A stretch of 64,000 nucleotides of DNA, from NCBI GenBank assembly GCA_051453625.1, contig JBOZIK010000001.1, positions 176,799,870 through 176,863,869 of the forward strand, written 5' to 3'. Source of the stretch: Welwitschia mirabilis. Its lineage: Eukaryota; Gnetophyta; Gnetopsida; Welwitschiales. Of the stretch, positions 36,345 through 48,780 are shown piece after piece (positions within the stretch are counted from its first letter, which is position 1; each line of letters opens with the position of its first letter). The position numbers and the translations under genes are program-made. Under the pieces are notes generated by a model. The model searched no databases. It was not told where the DNA came from and saw only the letters and a program-made list of their open reading frames with translations.

Positions 36345-37610
36345 TTATTTAAATTTCTTGAGCTCTATTTTTGAAACATAACAAATGTGAGGACATAAAT
36401 TTTTCATAGAATTCCTTATCTTTCTTTTTGAATTAACTTCTCTAATAATATATTTTAATAGATTTTCTTTTAACTCTTTAAACTTTTTAGTTGTAACTTC
36501 TTTTATAAGAGCTTTATCATTTTCATTAGTTATTTCATTATTTGTAGGGATTCTTGTAGATATGACTTCCTCATAATCTGAACACTTTAATCTTATGTTA
36601 ATCTCATCAATTTGCATATTAATTAACTCTTCTATCATTAAACCTCTTTTGTTGAAAACTTGATATGCTCTACTTCTAGTTAAGTAACCTAAAAATATAG
36701 CTTTATTGGCTGTAGAATCGAATTTGCTTAAATGTTTTCTATCTTTTAACACATAGCATTTACTTCTGAATATTTTAAAATATGAAACATTAGGTTGTCT
36801 TTCTTTCTATAACTCATATGGCAATTCATCTGTCTCAGGTCTAAGATAAACTATATTAATAATATAGCATGTTGTGCTAATAGCCTTAACCTAAAACGAC
36901 TTAGGAGTCTCTTTATCATAACATAGTTTGTACTATTTCTTGGAGGACTCTATTCTTTCTTTCAGCAATACNNNNNNNNNNNNNNNNNNNNNNNNNNNNN
37001 NNNNNNNNNNNNNNNNNNNNNNNNNNNNNNNNNNNNNNNNNNNNNNNNNNNNNNNNNNNNNNNNNNNNNNNGAGGACTCTATTCTTTCTTTCAGCAATAC
37101 TATTTTATTATGGTGTTTTAGGGGCTGAACATTGGTGACCGATTCCATTGTCAATGTAATATTTCTCAAATAAATGGTTCTCAAATTCACCATCATGGTT
37201 AATTCTTATTTTCTTTATGGTATACGCTTTCTCATTTTGAATATTATTACATATCTCAATTCAATATTTTTATGTGTTAGATTTGTTTAATAGAAAATCA
37301 ACCCAAGTATATTTAGAGAAGTCATCAACCATGATAAGAAAATAATGTTTACCACCTAGACTTTGAGTTTGAATGGGACCTATTAAATCCATATGAATGA
37401 GCTCTAAGAGCATAGTTGTGGAAGCTTGGTTTTTACTTTTATATGAAGTTCTTATTTTTTTTCTCATTTGACATGCATTACATAAATCTTGTTTTTCTAC
37501 ATTTATCGTAGAATACCTTTCATAATGTTTTTATGAATAATCATTTTCAATTGATCATAATTAACATGACCTAATAATTTATGCCAAAGCTCTTCTTTAG
37601 AAACATGAGA
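36345..37610 (-). pseudogene. Copia 2 integrase
   Basis: Inserts the DNA copy into the genome. N-terminal zinc part ELWHKLLGHVNYDQLKMI (about 37,590-37,535), core start LIHMDLIGPIQTQSLGGKHY and MVDDFSKYTWVDFL (open 37,467-37,270), and C-terminal part LKDRKHLSKFDSTANKAIFL, YQVFNKRGL (36,752-36,345). Between them a 100-N gap (36,972-37,071) has a 29-base duplicated flank. Frameshifts separate the blocks. Confidence 0.86.
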
Positions 37611-38010
37611 AAAATAACAAGAATAAAATGATTAATCTATGCTATAAACATTGTCTATTCTATTTGCTCTATGAATAACATAGTTTGATTTATCATGTAA
37701 AATTTGACATTTAGACTTATCAATAACTGCCTTGTGACCTTTGTCACATATTTGGCTAATACTCAATAAATTAATTTTTAAGCCATTTATGTATAACACT
37801 TCATTAATTCTAGGTAAGTTACCTTATCTAATGCTTCTGATACCTTTTATATTTGCTCTTCCATTATTGCCAAAGGTCACTTCTTCTTGATTAAAGTTGC
37901 TTAAATTCTTGAATCTGGATTTGTCTCCTATCATATTCTTAATAATCCACTATCTAAGTACCAGCTACTACTATTCAAGATCTTGAAAGCTATCGGAATT
38001 AAGAGACTTT
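37611..38010 (-). pseudogene. Copia 2 protease end and GAG-pre-integrase
   Basis: Reads SWYLDSGLLRI (about 37,965), so the protease DSG is kept here, then after a frameshift GDKSRFKNLSNF, VTFGNNGRANIKGI, INEVLYINGLK and LLSISQICDKGHKAV. Corresponds to 26,210-26,612 of copia 1 and 53,635-53,999 of copia 3. Confidence 0.82.
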
Positions 38011-38790
38011 TTAAATCATTAGTTTTCATCCACTTAGTCTTTTTAGAGTTATGTGGTATACCTTCTTTTGGAATAAATTTAAAACAAAAAGAACTGATTT
38101 AATTTTAAAATAGCATTAGCTTTCTAGTATTGTAAAAATGTTTTAAATGACTTGTCTTTTAATTTTAAAAATAAACTTACTTTGCCAAGTTACCTGATTT
38201 TGCTAAATTTGCAGTTTTTAGGAGATGAAGCCAATTCTTGACTTATCACTAGTAGGTTTCCAAACTTTAAGCATCTATTCTAATTTAGAAGAGCCACTAG
38301 AAAAATTATTAACAAAATGAGATAAAATTTTTTATCTATAAAATGATATTGAAATTTTTAAATTTAATCTTTTTATACTTCAATTCCATTTCTTTCTTTA
38401 CTTTGGTAAGAGACTTTACAATATTGTTCAGATCATTTATCCTCTTTGTGAGATTTTTACATTCCAAGTATATTTCTTAACAACTATCTTCTAGCTCATC
38501 CTCTTCTTTATTAATCACATCCAAATAATTAGGATTTGATGTACTACGCAAGTTCTGTAGAGGAGGCACAATCACCATGAAAGATATTCTTCTGTCTTTC
38601 TCAGATTCTTGAATTGAAATATTATCATTTTCTCATGTCTTCTTTGCATATCCATAGTTTATAATCTGGTTAAAAATATATGTACAAACTATCTAAAATA
38701 TATCAATAAGAGTATAGATTTCTAAGGTAGGTATAATTGAAAAGCTAATAGTGGGATTACTCATCTTGGATTTTAGAGTCTAGATTGGTT
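38011..38790 (-). pseudogene. Copia 2 gag remnant
   Basis: Starts MSNPTISFS close after the primer site, but the FDGSNYAYW block found in copia 1 is missing. A coiled-coil piece resembling 26,987-27,181 is present near 38,480-38,350 (NDLNNIVKSLTK, KEMELKYKK on the minus strand). Most of the capsid part is deleted. Confidence 0.6.
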
Positions 38791-38814
38791 AAAATCTTAA
38801 TATGAATTCAACTT

Positions 38815-38829
38815 GGATCTGATACCAAA
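38815..38829 (-). promoter_or_regulatory. Copia 2 primer binding site
   Basis: Minus-strand TTTGGTATCAGATCC follows the LTR terminus; it fits the tRNA-Met complement for its first 12 bases. Confidence 0.82.
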
Positions 38830-40001
38830 TGTTGGATCGACAACCCTAGAGGGGGATGAATAGGTTTCTAAAAATATTCAAATAAAATCATAATATAAAC
38901 ATTTTTAAAATGAATCACTAAAAACTTTACATATAAAAGCTAAAAGTATTTTGAAAAATGAAAATAATAGAAAGCATAAAAATACCAATCATATGAATGC
39001 AATTTTTATAATGGTTTGGAAAAATCCCCTACTCCACTCTCAATGATTATCTTATTACTAAGCCTAATCTAGATCTTTATTAAACACTTCTAGGTATTTT
39101 NNNNNNNNNNAAAAAAAAAACCCAAGTTCACTCGTATCACTCATTCTATGACTTAATAAAAGTAATGAAGCTCTTCTTCTATAGTCTATGAATAATGGAG
39201 TGCTACAAATCTGATCTCGTATGTAATACAACAGATGTCTGTCTTTGGATAAAAGGTTGTATGGTGATTTCACTCTTATCTACTTATAATAAAAGGATTT
39301 TAGGATGATCACAATTTAAAATGCACTTCCAATACTTAAAATTACTACATAATGGATATAAAAACTTTGTTTTGGTTTTGGCTAGTCAACCTCTCAAATG
39401 TTCAGCCAATTCCTCCTAGTGTCATGACTTAAATAGGTTACCCAAGTGAAATTTCAATCACTCTAGTTTCTTATAGATGCAGGTCTGATCAGCCCCTTAG
39501 GATCCAGTAGATTACTCATCTGGTCATCCACATATCTATTTGACCACCCACTTGATCCTAATAAAATCCATCTCAATTTTCTGCATTAGGTTCAGTCGAC
39601 ATGTCAGGTGTCTAGTTGACCCCTTAATGATTAGTTTAAGAGTATCATATGCATAGTGCTTAGGTCTGATCAACACATCATAGGTCTAGTTGACCCCTTG
39701 ATGATTAGTTTAGGAGTACTAGTTCTCAGGTTCATAGGTCTGATCAACTCTTTAGAAGTCCACTTGATCCCTCTGAATTCAATTTAATTCTGAGAGTTTT
39801 CTCTAGGTGTAGTAGACTCCTTAGAAGTTCATAGACCCCTTAAGAGGGTAATAGAACTTGATAGGTTTTAGGATTAAAATGTGGCATTCATAGCTTTAGC
39901 TTTTGACCTGTAATTGATTAATATTTTCTGCACAAAGATACATACACTTTGCTTCATAGAAAACATTAGTTTGACACCAATTGGTAATTCATAATCCAAC
40001 A
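38830..40001 (-). repeat. Copia 2 5' LTR
   Basis: Starts (element orientation) TGTTGGATTATGAATTACC at 40,001 and ends TCGATCCAACA at 38,830. A 10-N gap followed by ten A (39,101-39,120) replaces the stretch with the 38-bp units, so the LTR is shorter than its partner. Confidence 0.85.
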
Positions 40002-40006
40002 TAAAG
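40002..40006. repeat. Target-site duplication of copia 2, right copy (TAAAG)
   Basis: Direct repeat of 32,881-32,885, immediately outside the LTR end CCAACA. Confidence 0.85.
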
Positions 40007-42412
40007 TACTACTCATATTTTCATAATGTATGTATTAGTTTATATTATACTAAATTGAATATATTTATATCAACTACCTTTAAGCATAAAACATTAAAGA
40101 ACACACAAAAATTATGGATAGCCATACATAAGGATTTTACATCACATAACATAATTATTCATAACATTGGTAATAAATACTCCACAATAATCTCATAATC
40201 ATGTAAATTTAATTCTTTAGGTTTAAGTTCTTTTAACCATATTTGATGTTTTCAATTTGAATTAAATCTAATAGAAACCTTTAAGTCCTATAGTATGCAA
40301 AAAAATATTTTCTTCTCATTTTGTGTAAAAACATATTTTTTAGAGGTAACTAGGCTCTTTATTTTTCTTTTATTTATAGCCATAAGGATTTTCTTAGCTT
40401 AGACATCTATAAATATTGATGTGTCTTTAAGTTATTATTTTACTTCTATTTAACATCTAAAGCTATTGAAATTAAGTTCTCACATGGATGATTCTTAATG
40501 TGCATGAAATCCAAATTGTAATGGATATCCATATCCTACAAAGAAATATGAAAGTATTAAAATATTTTAAGAAACATTTGGTAGCTAATAGCATCAAATG
40601 AAATTAATATAAAAATGTATCACTTCTTCTTCTAATAAAAAAGATTATAAAGCATCATCTTTCTTGTCTATCTTGGAATATCTTGTGAACCATATTTTTC
40701 ACCTCTACTCTTACATTCTTCTAGTATGTTCTTACCATATTTTATACTTATTTTTTTTGCCTTTATTAAAATTTTAGTATTAAATAAATGCTTTAAAGCA
40801 TTATTAAATTTCACCTTGTTATTAAATTAATTTTTTATACTTTCTAAATAATTGATTACTTGGAAGTAATCTTCTATGTCCCATGTAAAATTCTTTTTAT
40901 ATTGCATGAAAAGTACTCTACTCATGTGTCTTATCCATAGATAGGGTAAACATAATACTTACTAGTATTACAACTAGTAGGATATCTGCATGTTCAAAAA
41001 TCATGAATAGTTTAAATTAAAATAGCTTTCATGTTAAATTTAATACCTACATAAGAGTTAAAATTTCTAAACTAGTTTTCCATAACTATGGTAGTCTAGA
41101 TATTAAAGCTTGAACATATATATCAATTTTTGTTTCTAGTTTCTTGGGACTTAACATCAATAATGTTAATAAGTAAAATTCCTTATTCATACATAATAAT
41201 GATGGTAATTTGTAATATGGTAGACACTGATCAATAGGTATACCTATTGTTCATACTTGCAAATATATTAAAACCATCTATTACAAGATCCAATCTTATA
41301 TTTATCAAATTAGCAATAAAATTTGGCCATCTATTATTAATGTTTCTTCAACTAAAGAAATTAATAGTATGTCTTATTGTTTCCTCTTGAGCTTTTACAT
41401 TAAAATTTAATTTCAAATTTTTAGCAATCTTTAGAATATTGCAATTTTATTAATAATGTTATCAATAGTTAATATAAATTATGTCAATAAAGCATATATA
41501 ACTTTCACACTACTTTAAATTCTAAGTGCAATAAATATTACTTAGAAATCCTATTTATTCTTGAGATCAAAGGAAAATATGTTAGAACTTTCTATGGTAC
41601 TTGTAAGTCTTCTCATTTCCATCATAATGATCCATAAGTAGAACACGTTGAATTTGTTTACATGATCCTTCTAATATAAGATACAAGAATTAGGACATGA
41701 ATGTATAATTTCATAGTTCATTCCCAATGTGTTTATCACCTTCTTTGAAAAATGCACATTCTCTAGTAGCATATTATCACTTGGATGCATGTCATTTAAG
41801 AAAAATCTAATAGCTCTAAACAACTAGCGTATATATAACTATGTTTTAATTTTATATTACATAATCCAAGAAGTAGAAAATGCTTTGTATATTTCTTAGG
41901 ACATGCTTCCTATATTGCTATTTAGCTTTTAAAATTAAAAATATCACATTTTTTGGTCTTTGATGATTGGTTTTAACTTATGTCATTTTGATTTTCTTCA
42001 TTGTTGAATGGGTCATTTAGCATATCAATCATGTAGCCAACATTAATTTATTATTCCTTAAAAGTATTTTCTTATCTTATTTCATCATGAGCAATCCATC
42101 TTGCATATAGTTGATTAATGCCATGAATGATAAGACGTTCCCTTATAGTTTCAATAGGCATCTTATCATTTGTATTTTGGAATTTTATGCATTGGCAACT
42201 TATGTAATTAGAGGAATCAGCATTTTCATGAGCATAATTAATAAAGGCATTTACTCCTCGTTATACTCATAGTATGTCTTAATAAATTCTTTTCATAACA
42301 TAACATTATTTAGATTAATATTACTTAGATAAAACTTTATAAATATCTATATATAATGATATGTCTTAGTAGTATAATCATACCTGCCACATAACATCTA
42401 AGTCTTATTCAT
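40007..42412 (-). pseudogene. CACTA TNP2-like pseudogene copy B, 5' part
   Basis: Minus-strand transposase, split from its 3' part (31,545-32,880) by copia 2. Likely first exon at 42,412-42,384 (ATGAATAAGACT..., a stop inside) with a GTATG donor as in copy A. Then EYNEEVNAFINYA (about 42,265), LYARWIAHDE (about 42,110), ACPKKYTKHFLLLGLCNIKLK (about 41,910), LDLVIDGFN (about 41,290), HYNLDFMHIKN with CENLISIALDVK (about 40,525-40,450), KVSIRFNSN and LNLHDYEIIVEYLLP (about 40,280-40,170). It ends in FFNVLCLKVVD next to the copia LTR. Family certain; reading frame broken many times. Confidence 0.87.
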
Positions 42413-43162
42413 TTTTCTGCTAGCTTTATATTTGTCAAGTAATTTATACTTGTAAAAAATGATAAAAGACATAAGTCAGCTATGAAGGCTTATAATTGAT
42501 AGAAATCAAGCACTAAAAATACATGAAATTAATTTTTAAAATTTAATCATTGAGATTAATATTTATTAATAAAAATAAAAAATCTAAAGTTGCAACTTGC
42601 AAGTTAATTTAAATAAAATAAGTTATGAACGTTCACTTTTAAATTCCCTAGTCAAATTGCAAAATCATTGTTTACATTTTTTTTTTTACAGTGTTTTTTA
42701 AAGCAAAAAAAAAGCCATGTTTTAATGAAGCTTCTATGATCAATTGCAAGCTATAGAATGTGTTACCTTTAATTTTAACAAGCTAGGTTCCCTAACTTCT
42801 TGACAATAACATTTAGTTTTTGTAACCAATATTCTTCTTAAATTCTCTTTTTCTTTTAAGTAATAATTTATATAATCACTATATCATTCAAATTTTCTAG
42901 TATAACCAATAATACTAAGAGAGAATTAAAACTTGGCCTATGCTTATTTAGTGATTATTTACAGTTGAAAAATAAGTGAACATGAAATTTTCTAATCATT
43001 ACATGTACATCAGCTCTATCTAAAACTTTTCTTTTATTTCTAGAAGCTTTGTAGTCCTTATTAATGATTTTATTCATTGAGGAATCTTACAAAATGTTGC
43101 TATTGATTAGATGAAAAGGATAAACTCATTTTTATGAGATGTAATGCATTATATGGAGGCTC
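42413..43162. other. Upstream region of CACTA copy B
   Basis: AT-rich, no gene seen. It should be the 5' part of the CACTA element. No clear palindromic array like that at 5785-6160 is visible, and the gypsy G3 LTR begins at 43,163. Confidence 0.4.
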
Positions 43163-43540
43163 TGTCACATCCCAAATTTCATACAATCAAGATTTAAGTA
43201 CAAAATATTTTTAAAAATAAGTTAAAAGAGAATACAAAATTTCATAAGATAAATATTTTATGTTATTATATAATAGTTTCATGATTATTATTTTATGCTT
43301 TGGTTTATTCATTTACTCATTTTGGAAAATGTTAATGAGTTATGAATTTGAATTTAAAATTATTTTGCATAAAGATACTTAACTTGTAGATTTATTATTT
43401 TTAAATATTACCAAAATTGTTATCATATTTGTAGAATATTTCTATTGCTGCTAACATCTCATTGTTTGTTAATTATGTAATATTAATTGTTATTTATTAT
43501 TTTCCTAGTGGTTGGAAACAACCCAAAAACCCCTCACCTT

Positions 43541-43562
43541 CCCCCTCCCCCCCCTCCCCCCC
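43541..43562 (-). other. G-rich strand tract (possible G-quadruplex)
   Basis: The + strand has C runs of 5, 8 and 7 separated by single T, so the minus strand has G7-A-G8-A-G5. Long runs with one-base loops satisfy the G-quadruplex rule. It lies about 90 bp upstream of the LTR TATA box. Confidence 0.7.
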
Positions 43563-43648
43563 AACTCCTCCTTCTTTTATAACCACCCTCATTTATAATT
43601 TTTAATATTTATATGCTTGTGATTCTTCTCATTCCACCAAACCTTAAC

Positions 43649-43656
43649 TATAAATA
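43649..43656 (+). promoter_or_regulatory. G3 LTR TATA box
   Basis: TATAAATA in the context CTTAACTATAAATAAGGCCC, matching in position the TATA boxes of G1 (12,442) and G2 (48,781, reversed). Confidence 0.65.
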
Positions 43657-45339
43657 AGGCCCTCCTTCTTATATTTCATTACTTTTGTTTGTGGAGAACC
43701 CTTTGCTACCAAGTCTTGGAGCCTGGGAAAGCCTTGGAGTTTTGCAACCTTCATGAGATCTTGAGTTATTCTTAAAAATTAGTATGGTTTTATGATTTTT
43801 GTTAATTTCTTATTTAGTTCATGCAATTCCATCTATCTCTTGTATGTTCTAATTGACTCCTACATCCTTTACATGTTTGAAGTAAATATTTTTCTTATGA
43901 ATATTTTGGCTATGATTTCTCTATGGTTTTTAAAGCTTTATTGTGATCAAATCATGCGACTTTAGGGTCTAGGCCATCTGAAAGGCTTCTATTAGCCATA
44001 GGAGTGGCTATCAATGATTAGGATGATTACCCGTCTAACTGTTGTATGACATGATGTTATGTAGCTTAAGGGGTTATCCCACTTAAAGGATTCCTATTTG
44101 CCCTAGGAATGACCTAGTAGACAATGGGTAATTAATACCCCTTTGACAGGACATACTGTTCATCGAATATTTTGTGAGACTTGGAGATTGTACTTTGAAT
44201 ATTATATTAATATAAGGTTTTGGTCATTTGATATTCTCATTTGATTTCTTTTTGTGCTTAAATATTTTTATCCTAAAACGTTATCATGGAGCATACTGAA
44301 AATTGTAAAGCTATAGTTCTCATGTCATGCTTCCATATGTAGGACCTAGCATGATGATGGCCTTTGAATTAGCCAGTTGCTGCTATTTGGATGGAGTATT
44401 ATTTTTTTACTTATTGCATGTATTTTTTAAGGACTTTAGATGTCTAATAGAATTGTATTATTTTAATGATTGTGGTTTTTATGCTCAAATTGATGTTAAG
44501 GATGTGTTATAATTATACTCATATATTTTCAATGTATTTATTTCTTTTAAAATTGGAAACATTAAAATCATTTCTTTAGGTAAACATTATATGTTTATAT
44601 GATGTTTTATGGAAATTATGCTATTTTAATTTAAGCCATAGATTCATTATTCATAACTCATAAAACTAAGACATATGAAGTTTAAATTATAAGTTTATTT
44701 TATTATAAAAAATACTTTTAAGTATTTCCCTAATAAAATGGTGAAGTTATTTGATATGTAGTCAAGTTTAATAAAAGTGTAAACTTATGTTCATTTATTA
44801 AATTTGGAAAATGTAATATATCTTCATTCTAAATAAATGATATAAAAAGAAAAAGGGAGGTTATAGAATCGTAATGGTAATCTTTCTTTCTGTTATTTGC
44901 TCTTTTATCATTACATTAAGAAGGCACACGTTAAATAAAAGAAATGGATTATTTAATTTCAATTTCCATCATATTAGAATCATTTTCAACACTTCATGAT
45001 TAATTTCCTTACAAGCCTTCATTTGTCCTTTTTCTCCCTTCTGTGTAGTCAAACTTCTTCCTAATCTTCATATTTCTCTCAGTTGATTTTATTACATTTT
45101 TGCTTATATACCTTCTCCATAAGATCTCAGATGTGGTTAATTTCTATAATATGATCTTGTTTTCACATTATCTTCCTCTCTTTTATGCCTTCTCATCTCA
45201 GTGTTTTCCTTTCTCTTATTCATAACCTAGTCATCCCTCCTCAAGAAATGTATTCTTCTCCTTATCAGAATTAGCAATCATCTTCTTTTTTGATAAAAGT
45301 TTAAAGGTTTCAAAACATAACTTTTAAATAGTATTTTTA

Positions 45340-45580
45340 TAAATATGAGCTTAATCTATACCCTTTAGGGTAAGACCTAGGTGTTTTCAGTAAAAAAACA
45401 TAGTCCATTTTATCATTTTTCAANNNNNNNNNNNNNNNNNNNNNNNNNNNCAATGGCTTGAACATAGCTTGCCAATCATCATTTCATGGATCTGAGCTTA
45501 ATCTATGCCCTTAAGGGAAACAATGAGGTGTTTTTAATAAAAAACACACTCTATTTTATCATTTTTAAACATTTTAAGTC
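45340..45580 (+). repeat. Internal tandem duplication of gypsy LTR (G3)
   Basis: A segment of about 130-150 bp, with GAGCTTAATCTATACCC (45,347) and its copy GAGCTTAATCTATGCCC (45,494), each followed by GGTGTTTTCAGTAAAAA-like and CATTTTATCATTTTT sequence. The same duplication occurs in both G2 LTRs (46,281/46,445 and 50,148/50,297). Confidence 0.75.
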
Positions 45581-45787
45581 ACTACTGTCATTTGATAAAT
45601 GAATAGTATAAAATAGTCTAAATAACTTAAGTAATTTTATTTAATGATTAAATTAAATTACATCTTATACAATTATATTAAAGTAATATTAAGTCTCTAT
45701 CTTTAGATTTAATTATATATAAGGTTTTATATTTTAGATATCAAAGTGAGTTTAAATTTTTCAATTATCAAATTTTGGGGTATTACA

Positions 45788-45855
45788 TTTTTGTATCAGA
45801 GCTGCATGAAGTTTTAAAGTACAACATTATTAACTTTATATTTTGGTATCAGAGA
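45788..45855 (+). promoter_or_regulatory. G3 primer binding site, with a second copy
   Basis: TTGTATCAGAGC at 45,791-45,802 follows the LTR end ATTACA. A second, better match TTGGTATCAGAGA lies at 45,843-45,855, 52 bases on. Both resemble the tRNA-Met complement. Confidence 0.7.
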
Positions 45856-45986
45856 TAGAAGAAGTTTTATTTGCTAGGTGTAAAAATTTTAAGTGTTACA
45901 GGCTCATAAATGAGGTTTGATTGTTTTTAAAAATATGCATTAAGGATCATCTAATCATTCATTTGTTTGAAACCTAAAGAGATATC
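45856..45986 (+). other. Remnant of G3 interior
   Basis: About 130 bases of leader before the G2 element begins. No coding domain; GAAGTTTTATTTGCTAGGTG resembles the leader of G4 near 59,800-59,830. Confidence 0.5.
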
Positions 45987-47470
45987 TGTAATGTCCACTT
46001 TTTAATAACCAAAAAGTGTAATATTTCTTTGTTACCTAAAATATAAAACCTATCTATATAACTAAATCTATAGCTAAAGGCTTAATCTTGGTCTAATATA
46101 ACTGTATAAAACATAATTTAATTTAATAAATTTAAAAAATAATCACTTAAGTTATTTAGACTATTTTATGTTGCTCGTGTATCAAATAACAATAGTGATT
46201 TAAAATATATAAAAATGATAAATTAGATTGTGTTTTTTTTTAGTTGAAAACACCCCATTTTTAACCTAAAGGAAATGAATTAAGCTTATATTCATAAAAT
46301 GACCATTATCAAGTTACGTTCAAGCCATTTTTGCATTTAAAAAGTAAAAGAGACTTCAAAATGGTAGTTGAAAACATCTCAAATGATAAAACAGAGTACA
46401 TTTGTGATTAGAAACACCTAGCATTTATTCTAAAGGGTACAAAGTAAGCTTATTTTTACAAAATACTATCCAAAAGTTACATTTAAAGCCTTTAAACATT
46501 CAACAAAATAGAGATAATTACTGATTCAAAAAGAAAATGGTCTTAAAAAAAAATGATTCTTGAAACATTTTGATTATTATGTAAGAGTTGATTTCTAAGC
46601 ATTTTTAGATATCACTATTTAATGTCTTACAAGGATTTTAAATTTTAATTACTAGTTATTAGATTCATTTGATACATTTCATAACTTAACTTTAACAATA
46701 GAGGAAGAAGAAAAGGTTTTCAACATTTCTTTCTTACTTCTTAAATAACATTACTTATTGGCATTTCTAAAGCATCATTAAAAAACAACTAATGCAATTC
46801 TATTAAGCATTTTTTAAATAGTTTTTTTTAATGAGCATTTTATTAAGGGGAATAAGTAGTTGATGAACTACACTGCACTTCACATAGTTTTAAAATTTTA
46901 AGCAAACTAGGGATCTTTATACTGATTCATATCTTTGTCATTTTCTTGTGGTGATTACTAGATTCAAATCAATCAGATTTAATAATCATCTTTCATATAA
47001 ATAGAAGGTAGAAGAATAGTGCTTTGCATTATAGGAAGAGTAAGTAGTTCTAGGCCTATAAAAGAAGAATGTTTTGATTTTTAGAGCATTGTAATTTTTT
47101 TAAAATGATAGTTGCCACACACTCAACTATATTCATAATGCTTTCTTTTATAACAAGTGTTTAGTGGTATAATGATAAAGAAAGAGGAAAGTTGAAGAAG
47201 TGATGGGTGGTTTACTTCCTTGTGCTTGCGTAGTTGTTTATTTTTTTAACATTATTACATTAACAATAATATTTAATTTGCTTAACCTTTAGTGGTTCCA
47301 CTTGCTCTTATGAAATTCTCCTTAATACATGAGTCTATAAGATCATCTTAACTCACCACATCCATTTTCAATTTCTAATGTTACATCTATTTTTAATTAA
47401 TAGTCACAATTATAGGCTAATGACATGCTTAAAAATATTCAAAGCACTTTCCCTTTCAACATGTGCTTCT

Positions 47471-47525
47471 TGGTATAATGTTTAAGAAAGAAGTGGGATA
47501 TGTAATAGGTTATAGGTTCAAGTTT
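47471..47525 (+). other. tRNA-like A box / B box pair in G2 3' LTR
   Basis: TGGTATAATG (47,471-47,480) resembles the Pol III A box and GGTTCAAGTTT (47,515-47,525) the B box, with spacing close to that of a tRNA. Repeated in the G2 5' LTR at 51,326-51,380. Not a tRNA: the arms do not fold convincingly by eye. Confidence 0.4.
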
Positions 47526-48780
47526 ATAGAATTATCTTTTATTAATTATCTATTATAAAAGAGGATTATTAAGCCATATATAAATATATGTTAAGGCCTT
47601 ATGTAAATTATGCCTAATATTAGTGCCTAATGAAAGATCCTCTTGCTTGTTATGTCTAAGTTCTTCTTAAGATATATATTATAATATATGTAATAAATAA
47701 ATTCCAAGAATGAAATCTCACTTTTGGAAGTTTACTGAGAAATAATTTGTTGACAATATACAATTTATGACTAATTTTTAAGGCACAGAAAAATCACAGC
47801 TTATGTTAACTCTTACATTACAAATAATTAAACATGTAAAATATTCAAAAAATAAATGATAGTTACAAAATTATATACATACTTTTGAAACTCTTCCTTA
47901 AAAAATCTAAGTATAATAATAATAAACAATCCAACTTCTTAAGACATCAATGATTCTCCAACTATGTGCATGATTTTAAGCAACAAGTATAAATATAACA
48001 TTTAATCCAAACTTCAACATTCATCCAAAGGCCATTATTGTGCTAGGCCTGCACACACAAGCATGCCATGAGAATTGCAATCTTCAAAGTTCTTAGTATG
48101 GTCTATGCCAAGTTTTTAGGTAAGAGGGGTTTTCAAGCTTATGATGGAATCTTTAAGAAAATCATATGAAACCAAAGCCTCATTCAAGATACAATAATTC
48201 GAATACACATATCCAAGTCTTGGTAATTCAAGAATGTACAAAGAATAGTATGCTCTATCAAAAGGATGATAAAAATACCCATTTATCTAGAGGTCCATTC
48301 CTATGGCTAATAGGAACACTTCAAATGGGATAAACCCTCTGAAACCACAAAGACATCATGTCATGCACAACTAAATGGGTGAAAACTCACTCCCATGGCC
48401 AATGGAAGTCCTTTAAGTAGCCTAGCCCCTAATGTTGCATAATATGATTCCTTAGTAAAATTTTAAAGTATAGGATTGAATTTACAACCAAAATATTATA
48501 TGTGTAAAAAATACTTACATGAAACATGTAAAAGATGCAAGAATTAATTGGAACATACAAAAAGAGATGGAAGTCCATAAACTATACAAGAAATAAATTG
48601 ATAGACCATAAAACCATATAAGAAATTAAAGTAAGCCATAAAACCATACTGATTTTAAAAAGAAACTCAAGATCTCATGGATATTGTAAGGCTCCAAGGT
48701 TTTTCTAAGCTTTAAGATTAAAATTACAAGATTCAATAGTAAGAACTTTTCCAAGATGTGAAACATTAGAAGAGAAAGAT

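Larger units (their letters stand above)
32886..40001 (-). mobile_element. Copia 2: Sirevirus-like element with nearly complete pol
   Basis: A 7.1 kb minus-strand element with LTRs at 32,886-34,189 and 38,830-40,001, flanked by TAAAG duplications. In order: primer site, shrunken gag, protease, integrase, reverse transcriptase, RNase H, residual acidic tail of the third ORF, degenerate polypurine tract, LTR. It interrupts the transposase of CACTA copy B. Stops, a 100-N gap with duplicated flanks (36,972) and a 10-N gap in the 5' LTR (39,101) break it. Confidence 0.9.
43163..45787 (+). repeat. G3 gypsy LTR (5' LTR)
   Basis: About 2.6 kb. It starts TGTCACATCCCAAATTT and ends AAATTTTGGGGTATTACA, the ends being inverted relatives of each other as is usual in this lineage. 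It is followed directly by a tRNA-Met-type primer site, hence a 5' LTR. Contains a C-rich tract (43,541-43,562), a TATA box (43,649), an internal duplication (about 45,340-45,580) and a 27-N gap. It is related, in reverse, to the G2 LTRs. Confidence 0.82.

Noticed and set aside
47460-47530. tRNA gene
   Set aside because: Only A- and B-box-like phrases; no convincing acceptor or anticodon stem.
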